From assembly GCA_949152475.1 (NCBI GenBank), contig OX424566.1:33420423-33484422 (forward strand): 64,000 nt of DNA, written 5' to 3'. A program made the translations under genes and the position numbers. The DNA is from Terebella lapidaria. Lineage: Eukaryota; Annelida; Polychaeta; Terebellida; Terebellidae. Shown here in pieces: positions 34,821 to 48,769 of the stretch. Every line of letters starts with the position of its first letter. The first letter of the stretch is position 1. The notes beneath the pieces were generated by a model, which did not search any database, was not told the origin of the DNA, and saw nothing but the letters and a program-made list of their open reading frames with translations.

Positions 34821-37800
34821 CTAGTACTAGAATAACTAGAATAAATGCATCATCGCAAGTATGTGTTGCCATTATAATATTAGTGACATATAAATGCTCA
34901 AGATGAATGATGAACAACTTTTGGACAGTCGAATCATCCGTGATCAATGGCATTGGTTATATTTTCTATAAACTATATGTGTGAACATTCGTTCTCACTG
35001 TTGTTTGTGAGATATCATCAAATCTCTTCTCCATTCTCAATAACGAATTGTAAATGTTGATGTATTCTATCATCTAGAAAGAAGTAATGCGAGGTATTCC
35101 AGTAGTGTTGACATGGTAAATGTGTAATTTCCCTGTATTTGCAAGAGGATTACCGTGGGTCATAAATCTGTCAAGCTGGATACAGAGGACTGATGGGTTA
35201 CGCCCTGACGTCAAGACACTTTGGAATACTAACTATGTGACATCAACAACAAGATCGTAAATGTCATAGTTTTTTTATATGAAATGAATAATATAAAATA
35301 AATGTAACACTGAGATACCAAATATGTGAACCGTCCACACTGTTACAGTATAATTTACAAGTCATTTCTCCGTTGCATTTTTAGCATTCTGCTTTTCAAG
35401 ATTTGTAATATATAATCAGGTCTGTGGATTCCACGGACTAAAACAAGACATGGCTTGGAAGTAATCTGCAGACTGAAATTACTGAGAAACAAACGCCATA
35501 TCGTTTAATATATCTCTTAAAATGGAGATGATCTGGTTTTAGGGATATGTTACAACGTTCACGAATTATGTGACCGACAGCCGGGACATGGCCACTACAG
35601 TTCATTTGATTTATTCTCATGGTACTCAACCTTATCAGCCCTGTCAACACATACGTGTGTCTCACTTCCGTCTTGTCAATTAGTTGCCTTGGTCCATTAC
35701 TAAAGGTCAATCAAGTGCAACAATTGAGCTAATAATATCACGCTGTTCATTCCGTTTCCACAATGGTCGTTCGTGACTCAGTGTATTGAATGTCATACTT
35801 CGGTATATTTGTGTAGCTATGGGTGTATAAGAATACAAGTCAATCGTCAGAGTAATTAGACAATACCGGTACCTACTACACTGGGACTAGCCGATACACA
35901 CGCATTTTATTTCTCCAAACATTGTTAGCAAATACTGTTCTTGATATCGTTATTAGATGGACAAAACATATCAAATAATACTCATTACTCCTATCACGAT
36001 AGCACCCTGATATTTTAGGTATTCAAATGTAAGCGTTGTTTACCAGGTTGCCCGTCCCGAGTTCGCGCGATGATCTGTGACCGGAACTTGTAGAATTTTG
36101 GTGATATTCTTGCTAAAATGTCATAATCTATAGGTGGAATCACCATTTGATACAGTTTTGAATCATCGGTTGATACGGTTTTGAACTATGCCAAATGTAT
36201 AAATCAGACTCGCAGTGTACATGTACCATAGATCTACGCGAAATCGCTACTTGATCGTACTGAGATCAATGTAACTGCCATGAATCCTAAGCACCATGTA
36301 TTCCTGCGATCTGGAAATTAATTAAAATTTCCTGAAAATCGATGAAGCTGAACGTTTCATTCCCTGTATTTGCGTTACTGAGGAAATCCTGTTGGTATAA
36401 TTTGTGTAACAACTCGCAGTTTACATTGGACACTTTAGTTTTGACATAATTCACTACTAGTGTCACAATAAATTCAATAAGCAATGCCACAATAAATGGC
36501 ACTACAGTGAGTAGTAGTACTATGTCACTGCATTAACAATAGGTAATAAAGGATTCACCAAAATCTGCACATGAATAAGGTCTGAAAACAAATTCACCAA
36601 ATTCACCAAAACCGTCGTCATGACACTACTCTGACAGTCCCTGTAGTTTATGATGTTTCCCATATTAATCTCGGGTTACCATGGAGACGAGACGGTTGTC
36701 TCTCATATCAAGGATGGTGTGGGAAGAGGCGGAAGTAGCTTTTTGAGACACAATGAAATTTTCCATTGTTCTGTGAGATTCTGGATACCGATTCTTATTG
36801 GGACACATGTCAAAGGGATATTATTTTCAAATATTAAGTCATCCTTGATGCCTGTGGTTATATGCTAAACATTTTCTCTGAAATGCAACCATCAAATCCT
36901 TAGAACCATCAAATCCTTATCCTTCCCCAAATTGTGCTTGTTTCTTCTTGCATTTGATCTGACGAGATGTATTGGTCAATAGCAAAAGCATTGATATCAT
37001 AGTGATCACACAGAGTACTTGGCATGATGAGAAATACTGAGTTTGTTCGGGGGGAAATCAACCTATGGAAACAATAGTTCAGTTTGGCAATGGTAAATCG
37101 TTTAAAATGGAACAGACTGGCAACATGTGATAGTCTGAATGAGTTCTACTGATTAATACCACCGTGACACAATTAAATGATTTCCACAACGAACTGATAA
37201 ATGACTAAAGCCTACTTGAGTATTTTTCCTGCTCCACGCTCTCTTGACAAGAAGTTGATTGTGTAAGGACTGGACACCTGCTGGTTCACACCCCCTATCT
37301 AATTCTGGTGTTTAGGGTACAAGCGGTGACCTTGGTGTCTGATATATACTGCATTTCACCACTCATTATCTCCGTTAGTTGTTATTATACAGTAGAGTTG
37401 CCAAGACCATTATGTCTGTTCTGGACATACCTCCGAAATTGATTGTACTGGTTTTTTTATATTACCTTTCCCAAAATTAGGAGAAAAAAGATAGATCTCA
37501 TTTGCGATGGTCGGTAAATCAACTACGCAAAACGAACGATATACTCATCGGACGCATATACATGTTAGAGCGGAGATTTAGACGTGCGGCCAAAAGATAA
37601 ATGGAACAGAATGATGTAGTTTCTGATGTAGTTTCTGATCCAGATACACCAAAAGGACTTGGATAGCACGAAAGGAAATCCATTCCCTGACAATACGACG
37701 AAACAACATTTGTGACCAACATTCTGGCTCATGGAAATCCTGATCAGATTCATGATCCATACGACTGTCAGATTCATCATTATCTGATCAATTGACAGAG

Positions 37801-38780
37801 CCCACGTATTCCCAGCCCTTCTAGTAAATGTTTGAGCTTATTTTAGAAAATAATTCCGTTCAATTGGCGACTTTTCTTGTCCTTAAATTATGCTGTGGGG
37901 TGTACGTGGTAGTATCAGGGCAGTATATTCTATCTGGGACCACATATCCAAATAATCCACGTGGGTCACATATATTCAATAAGGCTTTAAACCAGTTGCC
38001 AGAGCAGTATTTATAGCTGCATAGCTGCCCTTAACACTACTCGATTATTGAAAAAGTTCCATTCGATCCGTCTGGCAGCTTGTCAATCCTTATTGAATAA
38101 GTAGTATAATGTATAATACCGAATTGGGTCTCACATGGGATAAAGTCTATATGTAAAGACATTTAAATATCAGAAAGACAATATATTTCGCAAGAATAGA
38201 AATTAGAAGTTAGAAATTAGCAGACATGTGAAGAAAGTAATAAGGACAGATTTGTTTCAGACTATTGTTTAGCGTATATTTACAATCGCGGACCTAAGTG
38301 AGTCTTCTGGTTATATATTGTCAGTCGTTTTATTGGAGCCAACTTGAGCCAGTGGGACGTGGTTAAACATGGTTTCAAGGGAAGCTACTTCAATTCAAAA
38401 TTCTCATTCAAACTGCAGTTTAGTATTTTAGACTGCTGTAACCTTTGAGGGCAATATCGATTTCATTGTATCCATGCAAAACAAATAAACCAAATGAACA
38501 AGCATCTGATAAGTGGTGGTCAACCGAAGTACTGAAGAGAAACTCAACAAGGCATAGTAATTTTTAAAAATATAACAAAATCCAAAACATATTATGATTT
38601 TTTCCAAACTTTGACATTTTTACCTTTGCCTGAACGGAGATCTACGTTAGATATATTTTGGATTTACTCCTGAATCACCGCAAAAGCATTTCCTTATATG
38701 TATCTTTTCTTCGTCTTCTCTACACAATGTCCACACATAATCTAAGAATATGACACTATTCAAGAAATGACAAGGCAGGT

Positions 38781-41700
38781 GTACCTCAGTGATGGATAGC
38801 GTGCCTTCTATACAACTCCAAATCTCCACCTTTTACGAGTGTATATCTCCAAGCCTGCAGACCTCCACACATGGCCAACACCAGGGTCGAAGGACTTTTG
38901 AAACCAGCTTGTTGACGTGTGGATTTAATGGAAAAACGTATGATGACTGGAATAAAAGGTGCGACCACATCACACTTTTTTTCGTTTCAGAAGAAAGAAA
39001 TTATGTACTTTATCAGAAGTCGGTGCACACATATCTTCTAATACACGTTGTATCGTTTGAGGGCTATAAGTTTTCAAAACTTCATTTAAGTCTCGTGGTA
39101 AGGTTCAGCCCCACAATTTCCTATTTCATTGTATAACATGTATAAGGATAATAATACTGACGTTTGTCTCACATTTTTTCTTCGTTGAGCACTTATTTAT
39201 ACTTGGACCAGGAAATGAGAGTACAGGCTATCCATGTAAATTTCGTCCATAATGTAGTTTGTCTCACATTTATTCCTTCGTTGAGCACTTATTTATACCA
39301 CGAATCTGGAAATTCCCGAAATTACATTTCAGTTTATTTTTTGACTCATGACAACCACAAAATAGAGTTACAAGATAGTAGCGTTTCAAGTTTGCTATGA
39401 CAATTATAAACTAAGTAGACAATAACACTTTGAATTACGGTAACACTATATTCATTCAGACTAGTTTAATCGACATGTAAGTTTGTACTATGCGCTGTAT
39501 GAATAATTCTAAAGAAGTAATGTGCTGCCAAAAGGCACTATCTGAAGATGGCACATTTTGATTGGCATATTGCATATTGGTGTAACTAATTTTATTCCAT
39601 ATGGATCTATCTGGAGATAGTAATAGTAATATCATTTGCTACCTTGTGGATTGAAACTATAGCAAAGATAAACATCTAACCATATATAAAATATAACATA
39701 CAGGATATGGACGACTTTTTTGGTGATTAAATCTGTCTTGCCATTGTATCCTGAAGTGAAAATGACACACGTTGAATTAGCACATCATTTATTAGCATAA
39801 TCTGATATTGAAATATATTGACAAATATCAAATTGCTTATTGGCCCTTTCTAAACGATGATTCGTTATAAGAAATCAATGTTATAAGAAACCAGGTAACC
39901 CGAGTAAGTTATCGAAACAAAGAACATATCATGATAATGCACTCTTTGATGTGGAGAAACTTTTAAGTGACATTGATTGTCCCTAATAAGCTTTCCTATT
40001 AACCATTGGTTCTCTCTGGCCGTGAGACTATTAATTGTACAATACAACATGTATGATCACATCTACCACTAGTACCTCTCAATGATGTTATGTATATGAG
40101 GTGCCGTATTTGACGTTTTATCTTTTTATCCTTATCTTCGTCAGCATCGCACAGAAGCTAATTAAGCTTAATTGTATACATGTACTATGTATCATGCGAT
40201 TTTACGCGATGTAAAATAAATTTTTATAATTATTAATATATTATTTAATACGTACTAATTTCAGCACATGATTTACATACACCACTAATCAGTGTAACAT
40301 ACGGCAGCGTTGCCCGTACGTTGTACAGAATGGCTAGAAAGTGGTCACATGATTTACCAACACAGTAGTTTTCGATGAATCGCAGCTGCAAAAGAGTTAG
40401 AAAAATAGAGTAGTCAGACTTACAATTTCGGAACTCATTATTTTATGTCAATGAATAAATTGCATTTTTGGTGAGATACCGCTTTTGGTAGGTATTTCTC
40501 ATGGGATCCAGTTTTGAATGCACATAGATCCTACTAATACAAGAATTGCATTGGCGGGTGAGGGGTGGTGGGAGGTGTGATGGATAGCTCGTATAGAATT
40601 CGAAAGTGGATATATGTGGAACGCATCAATTGTTTGGTGTAACGATCGTCATGACAGACTGCAATCATGGCGACCATATTTGAGGCTTACTTCAAAGAAA
40701 AACGTTCTTGTGATTCCATCTCACCGTGTCATTCGTTATCGACGGTTGTGTCAGATTAAATTCCCAAAATAGTGCATCGCAACAACAAGATGCAATAAAA
40801 CTCGTTGAACTAGATTTATATCAAAGGAAATTGTATCTCCTCACTAAACTGTTAACAAATGTTGCGTTTTGCTGTTCACTCACTCGTCCAAACTCAAGGT
40901 TATAACCTTTATCATGGCGAGTGGTACCTCCAACACTCAAGTGCTGAGAAGTGGGTGCCATTTAAGCCGCTACTCGCCGATATCGGACAGACGAATATAA
41001 CCTTTACAATAACCCGTGCTTAGCACGCCAACTGCCACCTTTGAGTGCTCCCCATATTGGAACAAAACCTGTGTGATACCTCGCACAGGGATATGCATTG
41101 ATTTCGGCTCTAGGAAGTGACAGGTTCAATTCATCAGCCGGTCTTGTAAAAGGTCTTCCGGGTGTTAAGATGACAGATATTTTATTAGCTGTGGACTTCT
41201 GCAGACAAATATAACCCTTGACCCATTTCACTAAGGAAAAAAAGTTCATGGGTAATTCATGTTGTTAAATAGCAGCTAATACTTAAATTTATTTTGTATG
41301 TATTCTCAAATTATACCCAACACAAGCTGCAAACTGAACTGTTTTTGCAAACACCATTCAATAAATTATATTGTGGAATGTAAACTTCGTAGACAATTTA
41401 CACCATTGCTCAAACGGCAAATGATATGAAATGAAACGTTTTGGTGAGAGTCGGCAAAAGCCAGGGACAGGAAAGAGCGCAATCGATGAAATACGGACCA
41501 GATTACGGGCGAGGCTATCAGCGCTCCTGTGATATTAAACACCGACGAAAAGTTGTGAATCTGGCGGAAGCTCGGACTCACGTTACCTCGCAACGACGCG
41601 CTCGTGGCTCGGGTGTTTCCCTGCCGATGCCCTCTCCATGCTCGTGCTATACCGGGGAGACGGGCTTCCTCTCACGGAAAGCAACGCAGTAAAGCGAACC

Positions 41701-42089
41701 TCTCGTGTAGTATTTCAATGAAACCCCAGGGAGCGAAGACAGGCTAAATCCTGAGTTATGAACTTCAAATAGGCGGCATGGGGATAGAAGACACTACCAG
41801 GCCATTCCATCGCAATACGAGGGGGGAGTAACGGCACAAGGGTGGATTTGTGTGTTTTGGGCTGGGATCGGATATTAGCGAAGTCTTTCGTCTAAATCAA
41901 GAATATCTTAAGGGAGGACATGTCACTCAGTGATGACGTAACTGGATAAGCGCGACTGGATATATTGATAACTCAATTTCAAAAGTTTAGTTTTTCTTTC
42001 ACTGAGTTGCGGTCACTGTTGTGACAAGCCTCTTGCAATGAATTAACGTGTAGTGTCGGAATATACTGTAGGTGTCAGCGAACCACGTC
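38781..42089. other. Intergenic, with a short tandem duplication
   Basis: GTTTGTCTCACATT followed by CTTCGTTGAGCACTTATTTA occurs twice, at about 39163 and 39257. The frame at 38789-39136 has no recognisable domain or splice support. The interval 41440-41700 is GC-richer and rich in CpG, and could be promoter or 5' UTR of the gene starting at 42090; no TATA box is convincing. Confidence 0.4.
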
Positions 42090-45000
42090 ATGGCGATGAA
42101 CGGTCGAGATTTCCACGTGTATGAGAGATATCGCTGGGAGGATGGAGTGAAACCCGCCTCTAAGGGGTTAAAAATGGCGATGTTTGCAATAGATTTGGTG
42201 CTTCTAATTACAGGTGAGTAAATAGTAAAATGTGATGTTTTCTCAATATAATAATAAAATGATCGTTAGAATAATACGTCGTTCTTGATAAATTTGTGTA
42301 TTATACAAATAATGTTAAATAAATATATAAACATTCTCTTTTCCCTATTATATTTTGGTTTCCATAAGATTTTTCTTTTTTTGTACAGAAAGCCTTTCGC
42401 TAAAATAGTTTGGTCATATTATTCCGTAGCCATGTAATGAAACACACAACGAGACAGGGTGACACACATAATTTTTTTTTTCAAAATTGTTCTATTAGGT
42501 CGTTGGGCAGCTGTATACTAATTCCATTTAGTGCACAGTAGAAATATACATATTTCACACACTGTCTGCCTCTGATGACACCAGAGTACCAGGGTACTTC
42601 GGCTGTAAATATTTTTGACCGGGCCTTCTTTTCCCCAAAAATGTTGTATTTTGTTTTGCTATTGATATCATCACAATCTAAATGTGTTGATGGTAATCGG
42701 AACACTGATCCCAACACGCCCGTGCCAAATTCACAATGAAAACAATTATATATTGTCAAAAAGAATAATATGCTGAAACTTGTGTCACACATTGTAAGTA
42801 AAAAGCGATAAATGTTTACCGTGTTATACATTAGATAGCCGATGGTTAAAGACAGCGTTTTGTTTATCAATAAGTACTGGATAGATTTAACGAAAAGGGT
42901 TTGGATGTCGACATGAACCGCGAGTTTACTTGGGAATAACTGGAGTTTAATCGGATAGAAAGATTATATTATCTCCGCTCTTTGGTTCCACGAGTGTCGT
43001 ATTAGCAAGTGTGCCAAAACATAGCTCATTCCCTACAGTGCACTGAAGTTTAGCAGTGGTGCAACACATAACCTGTTCAAGTGTAAAAATGCATCCTAGT
43101 ATTGTATTTTCTGGGAATCCGTGCTACTACTGCCTGGTCGATTGACATAATGAGTTGGCTAGGAAAACACACAGCCTTAAACATCACAAGACCGATTTTT
43201 TTTATTACAGACTTTTAACATAACTCTGTTTCAACACGTTAGACGATGCTTTCAGAGCTACAAATGCTTCCTGGGTGATAAGCAGTTTGTGTTTACACCT
43301 CTGTGCTTTCTAGTGCATTTCAGATAAAAACATAAATCACAGTGAGAAACAATATTGGAACCGACAACCTTGACAACCGTCAAAAAATCTATTTTTAAAA
43401 ATTAGCCAAAACTGCAAAGCAAGGTTACTGAATAAATGCACAGTGTTAAGCAGCAACTGTTTTTTTTTTTGGACAGCCGCAACCGTTCACCAAAATTGCT
43501 ATTCTCACTTTTCTATATCATTGAAGATCAAATTCAAGGTCAACACTGAAACCGCCATACACGATTTCCCATTTAAATGTGCCAATATTTAAGGTCAATC
43601 TTTAACTATTCGGCCCAAGTATCATATCCTGCGCCTTCCTCTATATTCAATAAGGATTAAAAAGGTGTGAGACGGATCAAATGGTATGTTTTCAGTGGAC
43701 GAGTAGTATTAAGGAGCAGTGTACGGTACTTGGGCCAAGTATTCATTGAATTTAATCAGTACAACTCGCATTATGAATGAAAACGTGGAAGAATTGTTCC
43801 TTCATAATGGGAGCTGTATGGATTAAACTCCTAAAACTCAGCTTAAATATTGGCACACTCAAATGGGAAATCATATATCGCGGTTTCAGTGAAAATTCTA
43901 GCATTCTAGCAAAGTGTCTATCGTATGGAGTAGATGAAAGATGTGAGCGATTGACAGGCCATCGGTATTTTTTTTTCAACTCTATAAAGTGCGACACAAG
44001 TGTACGGCTTTTCAGCACACCTAGTTTCACACGCACGTAAATTGGATTGTTTTTTTTTTCAAGACAGAATGGAATATGAATTACACAACCAGTCTCCACT
44101 ATGTCCACCACTATGTCCCACCCAAACTTCCTCTTCCATTATGGTAGATGTCTATATCCAAGTGCGTAATAGAGTTTCAAAGACAAATTACATAGGACAT
44201 AGAGCCAGAGACTGCCAAACAGACCGGGCCGATATTCGTGTATCAAAGCCATTACCTGGGATGAGGGGCGTGAGCGAGCATTGTAATGGCGACAAACAAT
44301 ATTCTTCAGTGGCTAGGTTTTTGCCTTTCAGACTATTCGTGTGTCGAAATTGGGGTGGAACGTTTGGGTGAAGAGGTGTCTACTGTATAATGCACAGAAT
44401 GTATCATTAGCATATTCCTGCGTGTTCGTATAACATAACGGGAGCCAGTGGATAATAACATTACCATGGACAATCATGGTTGAAAGTATTGATCGCTGAC
44501 ATGCAAAGTATAGTGACTCACTCTTAGCATATTATATTTCTGCTTTTCAGAATATGTTTTATTTTGCGAACATTGATTGAAAATTGTATGACAATCTTCA
44601 CATTTACATATAACATGTATGTTACATAGATGCAGAGATTGGCTGTTCTAAATTCTCAAATGAGTGATATGTAATGGAATAGAGTCACCAGAGATCTTGG
44701 AGTATGGTGAACATGTTTGTGTATACCATCATCATCGTAATGGGTGACCTATATGATACATCCCAACTGCGACAATGATAAATTTGAAAAATATAAATTT
44801 GAAAAATAACCGTGAATATTTAAATATATATACAAAAACATCACATTGTTTATTCCAGCCGATCTTCGTGGGTTCGACTGGGATCATTTGTCTAGCATTA
44901 CGACATCGAAAATGGGTCAGTATAATAAAACTCAAATAACGTGTTATTCATATTGAATAGCATTGAGTTAGGATCGTAGCAAAAATTATAAACGCAAGCC

Positions 45001-46566
45001 AGAAAAGATATAAACTCCATGAACAGTCTGTTCATTCACTTGCCGGTTGATAGTATACATTATGTGGAAAATGTGTTATCGTCATGCCCAGACCAGGCCT
45101 GCCACGCAATCTTGCATATTCGTCTAATTCTAGATATTGTTGTGGCTTGTGACATCCGTCATTCTTAGTCTCGTGGGATTCTCATGTTTCGTGCTCTTCA
45201 ACTTCCTAAACCCTCATGAATATGGAATCAACATACAGATATTTGGAAATTGCGAAGATGATGGCTCCAACTGCAAGTGTCTCTGGTGAGTTGGATATAC
45301 ACTTATACTTAGAAACATTTTTTGCAGAATTTTAACAACTCATCCTGAGGTCCTCCAAAGCCTCTGAACATAACTACCGTTTTATCAACTCATCAAGTAT
45401 ATTATGAATAGTATAATGGGAAAAACTTCACCAGGCATGATTTTGTGAGAAATGCCATTTTTCAACAACCAGAGTGTCCAACGATGAATGAATGACTACG
45501 GAAGACTACGAACAGACAGTCCATATAAAATATGTGAATGACCTTCTGACACATTTTATACTTCAAATTGTACACTTCAAACACTTGGGAGATTCGGAGT
45601 AGTGAATATGTAACTAGGTTTTTTTTAATACGCTTTGCAATAGACTGCACTCACGTTTGAGTAAACAATCCATCTTGTACACAGGGAGGATAATAAAAGT
45701 GTGGTGGGTTTGCTGCGGTCTCCGTGTGACTTTGTTAGACGAGCCAGCAGTCTGTACTTGAGTCTGGTGCTGGTGTTTATCGTCAGTATCGGCGCCTCCA
45801 TCATCTGTGCCATACTGGCCTGTGTCCTCATCTTCTGTCTCAGGTTTTGTGCACCAAGGGTGAGTGAGATGGAGTATATTAGCACTATGTCTCACAGACG
45901 AGTGTATACATTGGTTTTTGAGTTTTGCTGGAGTAAAATAGTAGCTTGTAAATTTTCACAGCAAGCACACCAATAATTGAATGAAACAATTGTGCTAACT
46001 TTTCTTGCTTAGAGCTAACACATACATAGCATAACGATACTATGACAAGAAAATATTTCTGAACTACACACAAAACTGATGACAGTAATGTCTGGCAGTA
46101 CTTTAGGAGATCAGTGTTTTAGTATTGTGTGATAAGATTAAAGTGCGATGTGATGTCAATGATTTCCATAGATATTAATCTTAGGTAGAATGTAGTTTCA
46201 AAATGAAGATATTACTCTCCTGGGTTTCCGTCAGCCTATTTTTTCTCATATTCATTTGTGTAGGAAAATCGAGATATGGACTTGCACACGACCATCTACG
46301 GTGCTAATAGCCGACCACAAATCTCGCGACAAGTTGGGACTCAGGAGACGGCTCTCTGCAGCCGGCACACACAGTACATCCTAGTGGCTAGTGAGGACAC
46401 ATCGTACAATCACAAGCCGCTCGGATACAGCACACCACATAGAAGTGTGCCCTCGAGTCTGAACCACCTGACCATTAGCAGGGTAATGGACTGTGTTCAA
46501 ACACAGGTACACGAGTCTTGTGATTCATTGGCACAAGTCGAGGATATCACGTCAGACATCACATGA
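42090..46566 (+). CDS. Unrecognised small multi-pass membrane protein (exon set partly uncertain)
   Basis: Likely exons: 42090-42213 (ATG, donor GTGAGT, phase 1), 44859-44915 (after TTTATTCCAG), 45134-45285 (after AATTCTAG, donor GTGAGT, phase 2), 45685-45859 (after TACACAG, donor GTGAGT) and 46264-46566 (after TTTGTGTAG, stop TGA). Exon 1 ends in a hydrophobic stretch. Exon 3 opens with a clear membrane span (LLWLVTSVILSLVGFSCFVL) and a Cys-containing loop. Exon 4 has a second span (LVLVFIVSIGASIICAILAC) ending in FCLRFC. Exon 5 is a hydrophilic tail. Exons 3-5 join cleanly. The 44859 exon ends in phase 1 while 45134 needs phase 0, so a small exon is missing or that exon is wrong. A three- or four-span protein is likely; I do not recognise the family. 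Confidence 0.6.
42490..42690 (-). repeat. Diverged repeat A in intron 1, minus orientation
   Basis: ACACACTGTCTGCCTCTGAT, then TGTTGTATTTTGTTTTGCTA and TGATATCATCACAATCT, follows the reverse complement of repeat A. Confidence 0.55.
43490..43745. repeat. AAGGTCA-type repeat and repeat B fragment in intron 1
   Basis: GAAGATCAAATTCAAGGTCA (about 43523) resembles the repeats at 3861 and 16898. AGTGGACGAGTAGTATTAAG (about 43695) resembles AGTGGGTGAGTAGTATTAGT near 20805. Confidence 0.45.
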
Positions 46567-46628
46567 CTAGTGATCAGTCAAGACACAAGTTCTTCATTTT
46601 TTGTATTTTATTTCTCAGATTTGGATAT

Positions 46629-46634
46629 AATAAA
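46629..46634 (+). terminator. Poly(A) signal AATAAA
   Basis: It lies 63 bases after the stop of the 42090-46566 gene and supports that stop as the real end. Confidence 0.55.
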
Positions 46635-47083
46635 CATATTATAATCTGTAACCGATGTTTTGAATTGTAATTTTAAAAACACACACGTGTACATGTTTTT
46701 CCACGATATAGCACTTGAACTGTACCACATGTTATCCAGCAATATACTGGGTTTTGATAATTATTATTTTATGTGCTCCATGTGGATGTGTTTGATGTGT
46801 TTATTAAAACTTTGTTGTGTTTATAGCTGGAACAGAAAAACGATGAATCAGTATTGAAGATAGAAAGTAATCAATAAATCAATAGAAAGTAATCAATATA
46901 AAATGGTAATATATACATGATGAATGACGAAGTCAAAAAGTTTATCCCTCATTGCATGAAAACGTATTTCGATTCATGTTTTTCATGATTGAATTTCAAC
47001 AACTCGTGGACTTATAACATTCTTTATCAAATATCAAACAGCTGGCAGTATGGGGAACACGTCTCTCCTTGGTTAACTGGAAC

Positions 47084-47767
47084 TTAAAGCAACTGCCTTC
47101 GGAATTAGGCAATATTTTTTAAAATTATATTTCATATTAAACTAGTCTTGTGAAATTAACTCAATGATATGTACTCACATCAAGTGTTATGTATGCATCC
47201 CAGTCCTTTCCGAAATTTTGCTCATTTGAACAGGCAGTTCACACGTAATTACAGGAACTGTATCCAACACATGTAAATGTAAACACAGCATAAAACTGCA
47301 AGATAATCCGACCATTCATGCACACCACCGTATATCACTGATTATTTTCTCATAACTACACTTTATATGTAGATAAAAACTTGAAATAAACTCGATGTGG
47401 CATTTTAAGGGCGATTTGAGCATTTGTTTACATTCAGGTTTGATGGATACACTTCGTTTGTTTATATATAAAACTGGCATAAAATGATGAATGAATGAAT
47501 GAATGAATGATGAATGAATGACTTTATTTCCCCAACTTTGACAATAAATTTTTACACAAATAGCATACATAAGTTGGAGATAACAAATTATTGTAGATGT
47601 AATAATAAATGTGTGTTAAATGTGTTTTAAAACGGATAAAAAAACAACTCGGACGGATTGTAATTGTAAAAATCAATGTGTACATGTTTTGTTGTCTTGT
47701 ATTAGACGAGTTTCAATAATTTTTAGTTTTTAAAAAAAATATTGCATTCGAAGGCAGTTGCTTTTAA
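47084..47767. mobile_element. TTAA-flanked foldback element, second family, older copy
   Basis: TTAA at 47084-47087 is followed by AGCAACTGCCTTCGG; the other end is TTCGAAGGCAGTTGCTTT then TTAA at 47764-47767. The arms match 18143-18701 (ACTGGCATAAAATG and surrounding). An ATGA microsatellite (about 47488-47522) and about 90 extra bases sit inside, making this copy longer and more diverged. Confidence 0.8.
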
Positions 47768-47769
47768 TG

Positions 47770-48109
47770 GGCAGACAATACTTAATATCCCATCTTCAGC
47801 TAGCAAACACGTATTCAATTGTGGGTAATGGTATCTTTGCGTATTGTGAGTCCTTCATTCAAGCACTCGCATGCCAATGATAATAAACTGAAAACTCTAT
47901 TTGTAAGAATTATTTTTTTGTTGGAAAAGAAATTAGAGTGCATCATATGAGAAGAATATATATATATATGATAGAATTGTTAGAATTCATTCATTGTTGG
48001 AAAAGAAATTAAGAGTGCATCGTATATTATAATATACACAGTGTTCTATTGACCACCAACATGAAGTGCAGAATGATAGGACCTTTTCTTCTTTGTACAT
48101 AGGTAGTTC
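47770..48109. other. Short tandem duplication
   Basis: TTGTTGGAAAAGAAATTA followed by GAGTGCATC occurs near 47922 and again near 47994, with a TA microsatellite between. Confidence 0.55.
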
Positions 48110-48590
48110 ACTCGCAATCTATGAAGTTACACAAACCGGGTGCCAGGCCTCTGGACGTGGCTGCCCTGATCGCTTGGATCAATTCGCCAAACCGCCCTAT
48201 CACTTGAAATAATATGAGATATATGACGAGAAATGATGGAGAATTTCGCAGAATGCCGAGGTTCCACCAATACATGTCGGGGTCTCTCATCTACCCCTGC
48301 TGTTTTACTTTGGCATTGTTCATTGCCGAAGTTCATTGCCAGAGTGTTGATGTTATCAGTTGGATGACAATCTAGATGCATATCCTCATCGTTCGAGGTT
48401 TTTTTTCGTTTATCTTCAACACCAACTCCAACCATATCCACCCATTCTTTGGAGAACATGCGAACATCGTGAAGACATTGTTTTGGAAACACGTGCACGT
48501 GGTAAGTGATGGTGTAAGAGAGCAACACACAAATGCACAGCAGCAGCATATCCCCGACTGGAACCTTCACTTCATTGGGGGTGTTGGCTA
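48110..48590 (-). pseudogene. Decayed exon 3 fragment of an SLC16-like gene
   Basis: The minus strand retains TSNDEDMHLDCHPTDNINTL against SSNDEDELSACHSTNTINNL of copy 1, then RPRHVLVE against RIRHVLVE. In a different frame it has VIGRFGELIQAIRAATSRGL against SMGRFGQLTQTVSAAIFRGL, and GLCNFI. The fragment needs frame changes, has an internal deletion before GLCNFI, and no neighbouring exons were found. It is a broken relic of a third paralogue, older than the 8-kb tandem duplication. Confidence 0.75.
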
Positions 48591-48769
48591 AGTTTTTACA
48601 CTATATATAACAATGAAAATAATAATATCACACTTAGTAATGATATTGGTTCTGAAAATACTAAAATAAGCTTTTGTATCCAGAATATCTCACAGAAAAA
48701 TGATTTTTTAATCAAGGGCGTCAATTTCTTCTCTTTCCAGAGTAGTCATCTCGTCTCTATGGTAACGAA

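Larger units (their letters stand above)
30583..38780 (+). repeat. Segmental duplication, unit 2 (8.2 kb, contains SLC16-like copy 2)
   Basis: Direct tandem copy of 22518-30520, about 60 bp after it. It differs by lacking the intron 2 transposon, carrying a foldback element in intron 4, a 155-bp duplication at exon 2, and a small tandem repeat at 34671-34820. The 3' flank 34509-38780 shows no separate gene that I can support. Confidence 0.85.

Noticed and set aside
38789-39136. 115-codon + strand frame
   Set aside because: No domain, no splice or codon support, and it begins just past the edge of the segmental duplication.
40900-41250. Possible tRNA-like or 5S-like box (AGGTTCAATTC near 41120)
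   Set aside because: No cloverleaf or matching A box could be built around it.
41441-41692. Arg/Ser-rich frame in a GC-rich patch
   Set aside because: More likely CpG-rich promoter or 5' leader sequence of the downstream gene than coding.
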